The position numbers were made by a program, and so were the translations under genes. Shown here one piece after another: positions 1-8,930 of a DNA stretch of 20,503 bases. The notes below the pieces were generated by a model. The model was not told the DNA's origin. It saw only the letters and a list, made by a program, of their open reading frames with translations, and made no database searches. How positions within the stretch are numbered: position 1 is the first letter of the stretch; the number at the start of each line of letters is the position of its first letter. The DNA is from Gnetum montanum. Taxonomy: Eukaryota > Streptophyta > Gnetopsida > Gnetales > Gnetaceae. The DNA is taken from the NCBI GenBank assembly GCA_015680685.1, contig MNCI01016234.1, forward strand, positions 100,332 to 120,834. Reading direction: 5' to 3'.

Positions 1-473
1 GTACGAGACTCCACTTTGACTAGACAATAGATGCCAATAATTGCATTCAAAAAGAACCTTTAAAAGACTTGACAATTTCTAATTGAAATAACACGGAAAA
101 TCACTTTAAAGATAAAGAAGCTATTCTGGTCCCATCAAAATACCAAAGATTTTCTGAACCCTCTTGGCTACTAAATTGTTCCACGGTGTGACAATAAATA
201 GAGGCTCTCTTCCAACAACCCAATAGCTGTTCCCAAACGTTTCACAATAATGAAATTTACTACTAAAATGCTCTTAAGACTTTTATTCACTAGTGCTTCT
301 TTGGCAAAATTTTAACAGAAATTTCTATCGGGCAACAAGAACAATAAAAGCAATCTAAAAATCCCAAAATTACTCGCCAAGGATGATACTATCTAAACCA
401 CTAGCTAAGATATTTAAACAAAACAAAAAATGAAATGCATAACTCACAGGACCATGACAAAGAGGCTGAAATC

Positions 474-479
474 TTTATT
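474..479 (-). terminator. AATAAA polyadenylation-like signal
   Basis: The minus strand reads AGAATAAAG downstream of the TATA box at 581-588. This is consistent with an R-region polyadenylation signal. The hexamer alone is weak evidence, and the spacing is what supports it. Confidence 0.4.
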
Positions 480-482
480 CTA

Positions 483-506
483 GCAAGCCATCTTGCAAGC
501 CATCTT
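483..506. repeat. Perfect 12-bp tandem duplication (gcaagccatctt x2)
   Basis: Two identical adjacent copies, 483-494 and 495-506, lie in the putative transcribed part of the LTR-like segment. The lack of mismatches in an otherwise decayed region suggests a recent slippage or duplication. Confidence 0.9.
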
Positions 507-580
507 CTTTACAAATATTCCAAGTGTGATGATGATGCTCCCCCCCTTCTTCTTTTTTTTCCTCCTTGACCCTTGAAGCC

Positions 581-588
581 TTTTTATA
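581..588 (-). promoter_or_regulatory. TATA box (TATAAAAA) of the left LTR-like segment
   Basis: The minus strand reads CCTATAAAAAGGC here. An AATAAA lies about 105 bases downstream, and a 61-bp tandem repeat lies upstream. That spacing fits an LTR promoter and polyadenylation module. Confidence 0.5.
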
Positions 589-620
589 GGGTTCCAAGGT
601 AGGTAGGGAAGTTACATATT

Positions 621-742
621 TAAAAATATCTTACCTATCTTCTCTCCCAAGTAACTTAGCCAACCAATAGGAGATTACTTACTAAATATCCTAGCTAACT
701 TTACTCCCAAGTAATTGAGCTATCCAATTATAAAATTACTTA
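621..742. repeat. 61-bp tandem duplication in U3-like sequence
   Basis: Copies 621-681 and 682-742 align end to end. They share the ACTCCCAAGTAA-type core, the CCAAT box-like CCAAT, and the ATTACTTA end. Two shorter echoes (CCAACAAGCTAGG and CCAACAAGTTAGG) follow at about 743-780. Duplicated blocks upstream of a TATA box are typical of LTR enhancers, but that role is inferred. Confidence 0.75.
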
Positions 743-900
743 CCCAACAAGCTAGGAGATTTTTTATCCAACAAGTTAGGTAAGTTACAACAATTTTGGA
801 TGGTTGCAACCACCAAAGAGATAAAAAAGGCTAAAATTTAGTTACAAATATTATATTTATAAATTAAAGGGATAATAGCCAAATGTTCCTTTCATAAGAT

Positions 901-1235
901 ATTGCATGAATATCTCATAATTGTTCTATTTTTTTTCTTTTTAAATCATAAAAAAAATATTTTATTTCATGTAGTGATGGGGTAATAACCATGAATTTGA
1001 TATATGGGCTGATATGTATAATGCATAAGTGGAGATGTAATTCATATGTTAATTTGTAGCATTCCTAATGTGATCTAATTTAATTTTATCAGGAAATTAC
1101 TTGTAAGTCTTGTTTATCTAAATATTTGGTTATAGATTAGAACTTAAGCTAGCGTAATTTAATTTAAATTCATAAATGCCCCTAAGCTATAATGATTTTA
1201 TAAAAATCTAATTTAATCTTCCCCCCTTTGGAAGT
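901..1235. other. AT-rich spacer, no gene seen
   Basis: The sequence is dominated by A/T runs with stops in every frame. No promoter-like, RNA or transposon motif was recognised. Confidence 0.6.
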
Positions 1236-1895
1236 AGTGGTGGTTAACTTTATACACTTCAAAATTCGGAAAACCAGAAATACGAGCCCGAAGGCGAAGC
1301 CATCGATCCTGCAACCGATTTCTTGATTGAAGACGTTCCAGCAACTACCTCCACGGGAGAATACCCTACCGCCGGATTAGGAAACGTCACCGTGTGTTCC
1401 GTCTGGATCAGCAACTGTCATAACCTCCAGAAAATGCCTACAATTTTGATATCAAGGTTCGAAGATTTTGGTTCTGCACTTTCGGTTATCCTCCGGTCGC
1501 GGTGGCCTGCGCTCAAATCAACGAGCAAAAGGCAACGATTTCAAAGGCCAGATTGTTTTGATGCCCACAGCAGATGCAAAAAAATCAGCAGCAATAATGG
1601 TGGTCTTGAATGGTTCTCGGTGTTAAGGGTTTCGGGTCTCTGCACAACGCCTGTTTCAAATTTTCGTCAGTTGAAGCCATGAAACTGTTGGACAATCGGC
1701 AATACTGCAGGGATAGGGCTTGTGTCGAATTTTTCACATTATTCAAGTTTGAAGATTGGTTCGTTTCTTCTCCAGTGGTGGCTATTATTTTTCCTATTTT
1801 CCTTAATCGCGTTTTTCTTGCCTCCTCCATGTGCAGGGCTTTTTTCCTTTATTACGACAGCCAATCCAATTCTTTGAACCTGACCCTTTGTTAAT
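1236..1895. pseudogene. GC-richer gene-like relic, identity unknown
   Basis: This island has visibly more G, C and CpG than its AT-rich flanks. On the plus strand one frame is open from about 1236 to 1682, including the region ahead of the first ATG at 1323. A second plus frame is open at about 1450-1610 and another at 1610-1894. The minus strand also has long open stretches, at about 1270-1420 and 1585-1830. The coding strand and frame therefore cannot be settled by eye, and no domain is recognised. It could be a captured exon, an old gene fragment with frameshifts, or a GC-rich transposon end. The frames are not Gln-stop riddled like the retroelements, which sets it apart. Confidence 0.35.
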
Positions 1896-2559
1896 CCGAT
1901 TTTGAATAATCCGATAATGCATTTTCAACATTAACAGGGAGTATATCCTTTAACAGCAAAGAATCCTATCCTTAGTCTTTTTATTTTAATTCCATATAAC
2001 TTAACAACCAAACACTTCAACATATTTGCTTGCTTCCTGTCAATTCACCATATTAAACTTCAATTTTATGCCCAAGAATTGTGCTATCTTTGAAAAAAAA
2101 TATTCCAACTGTTCCATGTAATGGCTAAATGTGCCAACAATGCCCTATCAAGTTAAAGTGATCTACTGACATCAAAATTGTTATTATATGGATTTTACCT
2201 TCATCCTTCATTTGGATGAGCAAATGAGATGAATAGAACTAGAAGGAAATATTGTATTATTACCTAATCATGTAGTCTCATTAATGCTAATGGTTGCATT
2301 GATGAGGGTTGGATTGGAAGCTACTACTATCAACTATAAAGTATTTGATGAAATATCCATACCTTATTAGCTAATCAAAAACTAACTTTATAAAGATCAT
2401 TTCATTAAGGCACATCATGAAGCAGCTAAAGGAAAAGGAGTTATCTTTCCATTAATCTCATAGTTTGAAATGGAGGATACTAATTATCATTTAGTAAGTT
2501 CATAATGTAAAAGTCATTTCCTCTTCAATGTAGATGATATAGCTAACCTATGGTTATAC
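1896..2559. other. AT-rich sequence, no supported gene
   Basis: Only short open stretches occur here, for example around 2270-2370 on the plus strand. It may be decayed 5' or gag sequence of the gypsy-like element that becomes recognisable after 2560. No motif proves it. Confidence 0.4.
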
Positions 2560-2907
2560 ACAATCTTGGTAAGTAATCAAGAAAAGAGGAGAACAAGATC
2601 CAACACAAGGAGGACCTCCAAGTTTAGATCATCCAATAGGCCATCAAGAGAGAATTAAAAGAGTCATGGAAGGAAGAAAAGATAACATAACTTTCTTTGT
2701 TCTTCATCCTCTTCATCATCCTCATCGTCAAGCTTTTGATAAGGATGAGCATGGATAAGAAAGAAGATGTAAAGACATATGGTCTAGTGGAGACAATGGA
2801 AGAGATCAAAATAGAAATAAAGATATAGAAGATGATCATTATAAAGATAGTGATAGAATTCACATATGTAAATATGAAAGAAGGCGTAGTAGATAACATA
2901 GAAGGTA
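2560..2907 (+). pseudogene. Gag-like Arg/Ser-rich tail of an old LTR retrotransposon (left part)
   Basis: Plus-strand frames give a basic stretch at about 2580-2650 (motifs EKRRTRS, NTRRTS). A run of about 11 serine codons follows at 2700-2733. Next comes a charged region of Asp/Arg/Lys repeats ending in ERRRSR at about 2875-2893. The reading carries on after the LINE, where HRRYHEYDRES spans the target-site duplication and the bases from 10661. This composition fits the disordered, nucleic-acid-binding C-terminus of a plant gag. An RS-domain splicing-factor-like fragment is the main alternative. Many stops and at least one frameshift make it non-functional. The integrase further right, in the same orientation, supports the retrotransposon reading. 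Confidence 0.4.
2895..2907. repeat. LINE target-site duplication, left copy
   Basis: The 13-mer aacatagaaggta is identical to 10648-10660 just after the oligo-A tail. One or two further bases match if a mismatch is allowed. It fixes the left end of the LINE at about 2908. Confidence 0.85.
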
Positions 2908-2921
2908 TCGAAGATTTAAAA

Positions 2922-3660
2922 ATGAAGCCATTGACAAAGGACACCAGGGGGCCACAGCTGGACACGATGACCCAGGTGCACATGACGCAACAGGGGAACA
3001 CGGTGACATCAGTCACCATGGTAGCATAGGTAGACGCAGAGACCCAGGCGACCAAGGAGATCCAGAAGAATGCTACAAGTGACATGAGGGAGGATGGGCT
3101 GGAGGACCTGCATGTCCCTCCCAAAGGATCCAGAGAGTTCACCGGCTACTCGTGGGAGGGGATGGTGCTACGGATAAAGGTCAGTTGACTAGCCACGAGC
3201 ACGTTGGAATGGTTTGAGCATAGCCTGATCGGCAAGTTTATGTCAGAGGGAGTGAGGCCATGGATGGATTTTATTAGGAGATGGGTCCAGTTAGTTTGGG
3301 GGCTGGATACAGTGATGGTCAAATCCCTAGCTGACGACTGTCTCCTATTTTGTTTCACCTCGGCAACGAATAGGGAACGCATCCTAGTGGAGGGTCCTTC
3401 GTTTTATGGGGTGCAGGGGTTGGTGCTGGCACCCTGGTGCCTGGGAGCACATCGCGATAAAGACCTATTTGAATGGGTGTTGATGTGGGTTCTGTACTGT
3501 CTGAAATCATTGACGCAAGGCTGGAATGAAACGCACGCCTAGAGATCTACGGAAGATACAGTAAGACCCCACCTTTGTGTGAGGGTAAACTTGAAATGGA
3601 TGAAGGTAGAGTGCCTTGAATGGTCTACGTGTAGATCAAAGAAGGACTTCCCTTAGCGTA
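2922..3660 (+). pseudogene. LINE ORF1, DUF4283-like RNA-binding region (N-terminal part)
   Basis: One frame runs from the ATG at 2922 through 3540 and on to about 3660, with stops near 3027, 3187, 3539 and 3655. The core at about 3204-3450 matches the plant LINE/DUF4283 pattern: a start resembling LEWFEHSLIGKF, a WVQLVWGL block, a CLLFCFTSATNRERIL block and VEGPSFYGVQGLVLAPW. A later VCVRVNL-like motif sits near 3580, where these proteins lead into their zinc knuckle. In active LINEs this protein coats the element RNA. The knuckle itself is lost or displaced by the insertion that starts near here. The family assignment comes from remembered motif order, not a search. Confidence 0.75.
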
Positions 3661-4106
3661 CACTATTGCGATGCACTGGGTTATACGTAAACAGATGCAA
3701 ACCAAAATGTAAACAAACGTACAAAGTAGGGGATGAAAACGAGGTGTAAACGAAAGTAACAAGAATTGTAACAAAACATAAATGGCGTAAATAGAGAAAA
3801 AATGGATGACAAGATTGTAACTATATGTATTGATTGGCGATTACAAAAAAAAGTGCACCGGTCAGAATGCAGTTGCGGATGGATTGCAGGGTAGATGTTT
3901 AGCCCTGATGTGAAGGATGTACCGATGCTGGGAAATTGTAGGTTTCTGGTTGCAGGTGTATAGCGTGACCAAAATTACCCCAAGTGCTCAGCGTGACTAA
4001 GTTTGAGTAATTCCCAATCATATGAGATAATGATGATGAGATTCACCAACTCTCTAGATCTTGATGCCCCAAAATCTTCCAACCCTTGTTAAGTGGAAAA
4101 ACGAGG

Positions 4107-4114
4107 TATTTATA
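4107..4114 (-). promoter_or_regulatory. TATA box (TATAAATA) of the nested insert
   Basis: The minus strand reads AACCCTATAAATACCTCG. It sits just downstream, in minus-strand terms, of the tandem-repeat block, as expected for a core promoter at the end of a U3. Confidence 0.45.
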
Positions 4115-4530
4115 GGGTTTTCGGGTGTGGGAGTTGGATCTGGAGGAAGATCTATGGCTACAAGGTGAGAGAAATGTAGATCAGGTTACAGGTATTTGCA
4201 TTTTGACTAGATGCACAAAATTTTACAATGCAAAAGGTGCAGCATGACCAAGATCTCTTACGATGGTGTGTAATCCTTAGCGTAAGATTTTGATATGCTA
4301 AAAAATGAAAAATGTATAGAGAATGTTAAAGTACAAGAGTGGATCTGGATGTTTGGCCTCTAGATCTATAGATCTGTGCTATTTTTGCTCTACCAAGGCC
4401 TCGAGCATGCATGGATCTAGCTCTGGCATGTCTATAGCATGTCTTAGCATCAATGTCTAGCGTCCAGTGTCCTAACGTCCTAGTGTTTATAATGTGCATA
4501 CGTTGGCGTCAGCGTGTCCAATGTTTGTGA

Positions 4531-5450
4531 TGCATTTTAAGCTCATTTTTGACTTGTGAGAACCAATTTTGGAGCAAATCTGCATGCCTGTGGTTAAGAG
4601 GGTTCTGCATGTCTATTTTGAGTTGATTTGGAGGCTATTTTGACATAGTTTTGGTTGGTCATGCTGAGGTCATGCTGGGCAGCATGACCCTAGCATGACC
4701 TCAATGTGACCAACTGTTTGTGCCCTATTTTTAGTTGATTTTTGGATGCTGATGCCTGTTTCTTGATGCACGACTTCTGCCTACTCTCCAGGGTGGCTTG
4801 GATGCTGATTTGACTCCATTTTGCTACTGTTTTGGGCCCGTTTGGTTTGGTCACGCTATGGTCATGTTGGCCAGTGTGACCTCAGCATGACCAACTAAAA
4901 ATGCCACGTTTAGGGCCCAAAGTTTGATTTTCTAGAGTCTGTGAACATGCACAATTTTTGCCTAGCTCCCAAGAGTTGAATTCATTTCAAAATTCTTCCT
5001 GGAGGTGCCTGAATTAAGTTGTTCTTGTTTGGTCACATTGTGAAGCGTGACCTTAGCATGACTTACTGAAAGTGGCTCAAAACATGTGATTTTGAGCTTA
5101 AATTTTGAGATTTCAAAGTTTGGGAGCTATAGGGGGCATTCATGGAGGGTCCATGTGCTTGAATCTAGGCTATTTGGACTTGATTTTGGGGCTCCAGAAG
5201 TTGGTCATGCTATACCCATGCTGGTCTTATTCTGGGTAGCATGACCATAGCATGACCAAAGTGTATATAGCAAAAACCATGCATTTTGAGCTTGAAACCT
5301 TAGGTTCCGGATGCAGGGAGTTGGAGCAATTGCCTATGGGCCCCAAGGGGACTTTGCCTATTCGATTGTGTGTCATTTCATGTTGTTTCAGAGGCTCTCG
5401 AGTTTGGCCATGCTGTATTCACATTGGGAAGTGGCATGACTTAGCTTGAG
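4531..5450. repeat. Five diverged ~170-205 bp tandem units, each ending in a GGTCATGCT/AGCATGACC stem
   Basis: Hairpin-forming cores start at 4657, 4849, 5031, 5203 and 5406, with spacings of 192, 182, 172 and 203. Each opens with GGTCATGCT or a close variant and closes with one or two AGCATGACC-type words. A second landmark, GCATTTTGAGCTT or a variant, recurs about 115-125 bases before the core at 4531, 5087 and 5281. Single AGCGTGACC or AGCATGACC words also occur at 3962, 3990 and 4241. The units are too diverged for simple slippage and look like an old array. Possible roles (protein-binding enhancer array, structured transcript) are inference. Confidence 0.75.
4657..4700. repeat. Strongest hairpin of the array, 20-bp arms, 4-nt loop
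   Basis: The left arm 4657-4676 and right arm 4681-4700 pair at 18 of 20 positions around the loop GGGC. Each arm itself holds two copies of the 9-mer GGTCATGCT or its complement. Confidence 0.85.
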
Positions 5451-5884
5451 TCTTGTGTAAAAGTGTTAGGCCAAAATTTTGTAGTGTTTTAGGTTCGATT
5501 ACACAGTCTCCCCCTGGAATATTGGTTGGTGGATTTCTTGTAATCGATGGCTGTGTTATTTGGTGAGTTTATTAAATTTGACTAGTTCACCGAGGTAATG
5601 GACCATTTAGGCTTTACACGGTTCTGTGTGTGGAGGTCCCTATGCTTTGTGGACCATGTGGATGAACTGGTGTTGGACACTGACCTCACAGAAGAGCGGC
5701 TTCATGTACAGTTCAAAAATCTTCTGACGAAGGTCCCGACCTCACCTGCGGACATCGTGAATGGGGCTGGCCCTATAAAACAGGGTTGTACCACCCACTA
5801 ACTTAACGACGGGGGTTGGTTGCTAGTTAAAAAAAGGGCCAGGTGGCCAAAAAGGGCTCGATGGCACCCATAGGTATTGCAAAG

Positions 5885-5947
5885 AGTAAGTTGGGGGTTC
5901 CACCTTGTAAGTAGGGGCTTCCGCAGAGTAAGGTGGGGGCTACCTTT
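5885..5947. repeat. Three ~21-bp tandem units (agtaag-tgggggttcc type)
   Basis: Units at 5885-5906, 5907-5926 and 5927-5947 share AGTAAG, then a G run, then TTCC or CTACC. It is a small minisatellite inside the ORF1 tail. Confidence 0.65.
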
Positions 5948-5982
5948 GGTCATGGTACGACCATCATTGGCCATAGTGGGGT

Positions 5983-5996
5983 GGGGGGGGGGGGGG
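5983..5996 (+). repeat. G14 homopolymer
   Basis: Fourteen uninterrupted G follow GGGGT at 5978-5982. This tract could fold into a quadruplex and is prone to length error in sequencing. Confidence 0.85.
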
Positions 5997-6179
5997 ACCA
6001 TCTAGGACCTCACGCAGTGGAGGACCTATGGCTGGGGGCCAGGATGGTAGGCTAGGCATAACAGATAAGGCTCCTTACAGTGTCATATTAGGGGCAAACA
6101 CCCTGATTGATGTGGGGGTGAAGCCAAGCTACAATGGCTTGCACCAAACCCCCAATACGGGGGAGGGGAGGATAGTTGT

Positions 6180-6197
6180 GGGGGGGGGGGGGGGGGG
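6180..6197 (+). repeat. G18 homopolymer
   Basis: Eighteen uninterrupted G, about 185 bases beyond the G14 tract. The frame of ORF1 across it is unreliable because homopolymer length is unstable. Confidence 0.85.
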
Positions 6198-6424
6198 ACA
6201 GACACCACTATCCCTAACCAACTAGATCACCACTAGCAGGGGTTCAAAGTAGCCCAAAATCTAGGTAGGTTGCTGGGGGGTGCCACGTGAGAAGGGGATG
6301 AAGGTCATTCTTTCAGCATCCAAGGTTGGATGCCCTAACAGCAGAAGGCCACATAACTTTACATTGATTTGGAAGTGCAACCTACACTCCAAGAGGTTTA
6401 CAACAAACATTCGTCTATGTAACC

Positions 6425-7480
6425 ATGAAGGTAATTTCTTGGAACTACCAGGGATAGGGTACCCCATATAAATGACATACCCTGAAGAGAATGGTGAGCA
6501 CTGAGGGGTGTGATGTAGTGTGTCTGCAAAAGACAAAATTATGATAGATGGAAGCTCAGGCGTTGCAGTGGGCTGGATGGTCTAGGCACCTCATGCCTAG
6601 TCAAGGAATGGTGGGAGGCCTCGCTTTCCTCATCAAGGTGGACTCGTATTTGCTTGATACGTCTGATTGATGCGTCATGGTGCACCTACTGGGACTAGAC
6701 ATCTAGATCACCAATGTCTACAGGGCTCAAATGTGACAGGACCACATCAGGGAATTATCCTGGGTTGTGGAGCTGGTCCCCCGTGGGTCTCGCTGGCTCC
6801 TCATCAGGAACTTTAATCAATGGCTCTACAGCTGGGAGAAGATCGAGGGTTCTACTTTGGAGCCTCATGGGGCTACCGATTGCCTAGCGCTGCTGTAATG
6901 CACTGGCCTCACTGACCTAGAGATTGTAGGCTGTAGGTACACCTAGAGCAATAGAAGGAAGGGCGTGGCCAAGGTGCAATCGTACATTGACTGGGTGTAG
7001 GTTAGCGATGCGCTCCTGTTAAATTGGGAAGTCCATGCTTACGAGCAGGAGCCGATGGCCTCAAATCATCGGTTGATCATTTGTCACTTGGAGATAGAAG
7101 TGTCTAGGGCCCCACACCCGTTTAGATTCGAATGCACCTGGCTGACCAAACCCTAGTTGGGAGAACTGGTCTAGTTCATCTCGCAAGGGTACAACAACAC
7201 AAAAGAGCCATGTGACTTCCTCAAGCACAGACTCAAGGTCCTCAAACGCCAAATTAAGGCCCTCACCACAACGGACAAGTACAGCTTCAAAGGCTATCAG
7301 TGTTAACTGCAATCCTAACTACAGAACATCTAGGCCCAACAGGAGCATGGTGCCAATCTCGCCCAAGAGGAACTCACCCTCTTAGCAAAGCTGTAGACCC
7401 TAAAGCATGGAGAGGAGGAATACTGGCATCAACGGGCTCGTATACAGTGGCTCTAGGCTAGCGATTGTCATACGAAATTC
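6425..7480 (+). pseudogene. LINE ORF2: apurinic-type endonuclease domain
   Basis: ORF2 begins MKVISWNYQG, the classic start of a plant LINE endonuclease. The order is kept in one frame: VVCLQKTKL near 6510 (family QETK), GGLAFLIK near 6610, NVYRAQ near 6715, and IRNFNQ near 6805 in place of the family GDFN. YTxSNRRKG follows near 6940 and ASNHRLI near 7060 in place of SDH. HPFRFECTWL near 7117 is next, then the WLQ..D.TKFF linker near 7450-7480. Catalytic Asp has become Asn in both GDFN and SDH, so nicking activity is lost. About 19 stops interrupt the frame, many at expected Gln, Arg or Trp codons. In intact relatives this enzyme nicks the target DNA to prime reverse transcription. Confidence 0.85.
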
Positions 7481-7483
7481 TTN

Positions 7484-8930
7484 CCATATCAGTCACTATC
7501 CCATAGATCCTCACCGCAATCGATAACCAGCACCTCATGCAACCCTTCTCATGTGCTAAACTCCATATTGCATTGTAGGCCATGCCTACAAATAAAGCCC
7601 CAGGGCCAGATTGGTGGTCCATCAAAATTTTTCATGAGTTTGAGGACTTACTTAGATCTAATCTGCTAGACGCCTTCAACCGTATTCTTGCATGGAAACA
7701 AGTATGAAAGGAAATCAACTGCTCTTGAGTAGTCCTGCTTCTGAAGATGGTTAACCCCACATCCCTTGGGTAAATCTATCCCATTGGCATCTATAACTCA
7801 TTCCTATGGCTCTTCTGACAGATGGTTGTTGTCAGGATGAGGCCCCTCATGCCATGCTTGGTTAGACAAAATCAAGCTACATTCGTCAAAGGCCATCATA
7901 TATAGGATTAGGTCCTGCTCCTATAGGAAGTCTAGCACTCCCTCAAAATAACCAGATTCCCTAGGATTTACATCAAATTAGACATCACTAAAGCTTATGA
8001 ATCAATAAGCTAGGCTACCCTTACAACTTTGCTACAGGAAAAAGGGTTTACTAATTCATTTGTGGATTTGTGCCTTCAGGTTCAGAAGGGAGGATGGTAC
8101 TCGCTGGACATTGACAGCCACCTTTGGGGGTTCCATGGGATGGGCTGTCAACTTAGACAAGGGGATCCCCTCTCCCTGCTCCTCTTCCTCCTGATGATGG
8201 ACCTCATGCAAACCTATTGCATAGAGGAAGGTGTCCAAGGGCTAGACATCCATGGTATCTGATGCTTAACCTCCCACTACGCGGATGACACGATGATCTT
8301 TACCCGTGCCACCATTCTATAGGCCCAAGCACTTATGAGGATGCTTAAAAGGATGAAAAGAGAAGTGGGGTTGACCCCCAACCCTGGTAAATCCACGCTG
8401 TATGTCACCCATACCCACCCCACTATCTACAACAAGGTCATCCAAATTTTGGGGATTCTACTAGGGGGAGCAGAGGACACGTACCTGGGCATCCCCATGC
8501 ACAACTAGCATTGACAACAAACTTGGCAAACGCTCGTAATGAACCTCCAAAAGTACACGACACACTGGGCAAATAGGTTCCTATCCCAAAAAGGGAAAAT
8601 CATGCTGGCATCAACGATTTTGGTCACCATGGTGAGATTCATGGCATCCATGTCCACCCCGCCATCGAGAGTTATGCAGAAAATCGACGTGATAATTTAA
8701 GATTTTGTATGGTCGGGGGGCAAGGGTGGGCAAAAAATGCATTTGGTGTCCTGGGACAAGACCACGTGCCCTCGTCTAGTGGGGGGTGTTGGCATTCTGC
8801 TGTTTGCAGTGGAAGCTGCAATGGGTAGGTAGTGGCTTCTTCGTTGATTCTCCTTGACGTCAGATGACCCCCCTGCCCCCAATGGGTGCAGATCCTGCTA
8901 TGAAAATATTGTCCCTAGGTGGAAACCGGG
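7484..8930 (+). pseudogene. LINE ORF2: reverse transcriptase domain
   Basis: The frame shifts by one near the ambiguous base at 7483. Part of the linker also seems missing. The following frame gives NKAPGPDWWSIKIFHEF (7588-7638), NPTSLG near 7755, RPLMPCLVRQNQATFVKG near 7840-7893, and IKLDITKAYESI at 7972-8007. GCQLRQGDPLS lies at about 8142-8174, HYADDTMIF at 8275-8301, and FVWSGGKGG near 8704-8730. The YADD catalytic centre survives. Four TAG codons at 7903, 7909, 7924 and 7933 sit where relatives usually have Gln. A further frameshift lies between about 8860 and 8930. The intact enzyme copies the element RNA at the nicked target. Confidence 0.9.

Larger units (their letters stand above)
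250..900 (-). mobile_element. LTR-like segment, minus orientation (U3/R-like), boundaries unsure
   Basis: Read on the minus strand this stretch has the order expected of a plant LTR. A repeat-bearing U3-like part lies at 600-900, a TATA box at 581-588, and a purine-rich leader follows. An AATAAA signal at 474-479 comes about 105 bases after the TATA box. A possible minus-strand TG start lies near 889. No tRNA primer-binding site or coding region belonging to this LTR could be seen, and there is no second copy in the window. It may be a solo LTR or the edge of an element that extends left. A host promoter cannot be excluded. Confidence 0.4.
3660..5590 (-). mobile_element. LTR-like insert inside LINE ORF1 (possible solo LTR), minus orientation
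   Basis: ORF1 similarity stops near 3660 and resumes near 5598-5810, so this segment of about 1.9 kb is foreign to the LINE. Read on the minus strand, a long repeat-rich region (5500 to 4120) precedes a TATA box at 4107-4114. A leader-like stretch with recurrent GTAAAC-type words (plus strand, about 3675-3790) follows. No polymerase or gag frame was found, which suits a solo LTR with a large U3. Exact ends, a 5-bp target duplication and a clear AATAAA were not found, so a non-LTR origin remains possible. Confidence 0.4.
5598..6420 (+). pseudogene. LINE ORF1 C-terminal part, decayed
   Basis: From the ATG at 5598 a frame is open to 5801. It then continues, through stops, into DGGWLLVKKRARWPK at about 5808-5855. 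That resembles the GW..V..KR motif following the zinc knuckle in plant LINE ORF1 proteins. Cys residues near 5620-5660 are too irregular to call an intact CCHC. Downstream the region becomes Gly- or Pro-coding, depending on strand, with long G runs. The actual endpoint of ORF1 before ORF2 at 6425 cannot be placed. The frame equals that of the N-terminal part. Confidence 0.5.

Noticed and set aside
540-562. Pyrimidine run read on the minus strand as a polypurine tract
   Set aside because: It lies just downstream of the TATA box inside the putative R region, the wrong place for a tract that should precede an LTR.
1684-1700. TGTTGGAC resembling the candidate 3' LTR start at 13240
   Set aside because: Only eight bases match and the following sequences differ completely, so it is not a 5' LTR partner.
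2624-3142. 172-codon minus-strand open frame
   Set aside because: It overlaps the start of LINE ORF1 and the gag-like tail on the plus strand. It has a Ser/Phe-rich low-complexity composition typical of the antisense of purine-rich coding sequence.
4657-4700. Hairpin as a microRNA precursor
   Set aside because: The stem is only about 20 bp and made of internal 9-mer repeats in a tandem array, which suits a repeat structure better than a miRNA precursor.
6028-6225. Small plus-strand frame ending in a Gly run
   Set aside because: The Gly run is produced by the G18 homopolymer. The frame has no family support and depends on the tract length.
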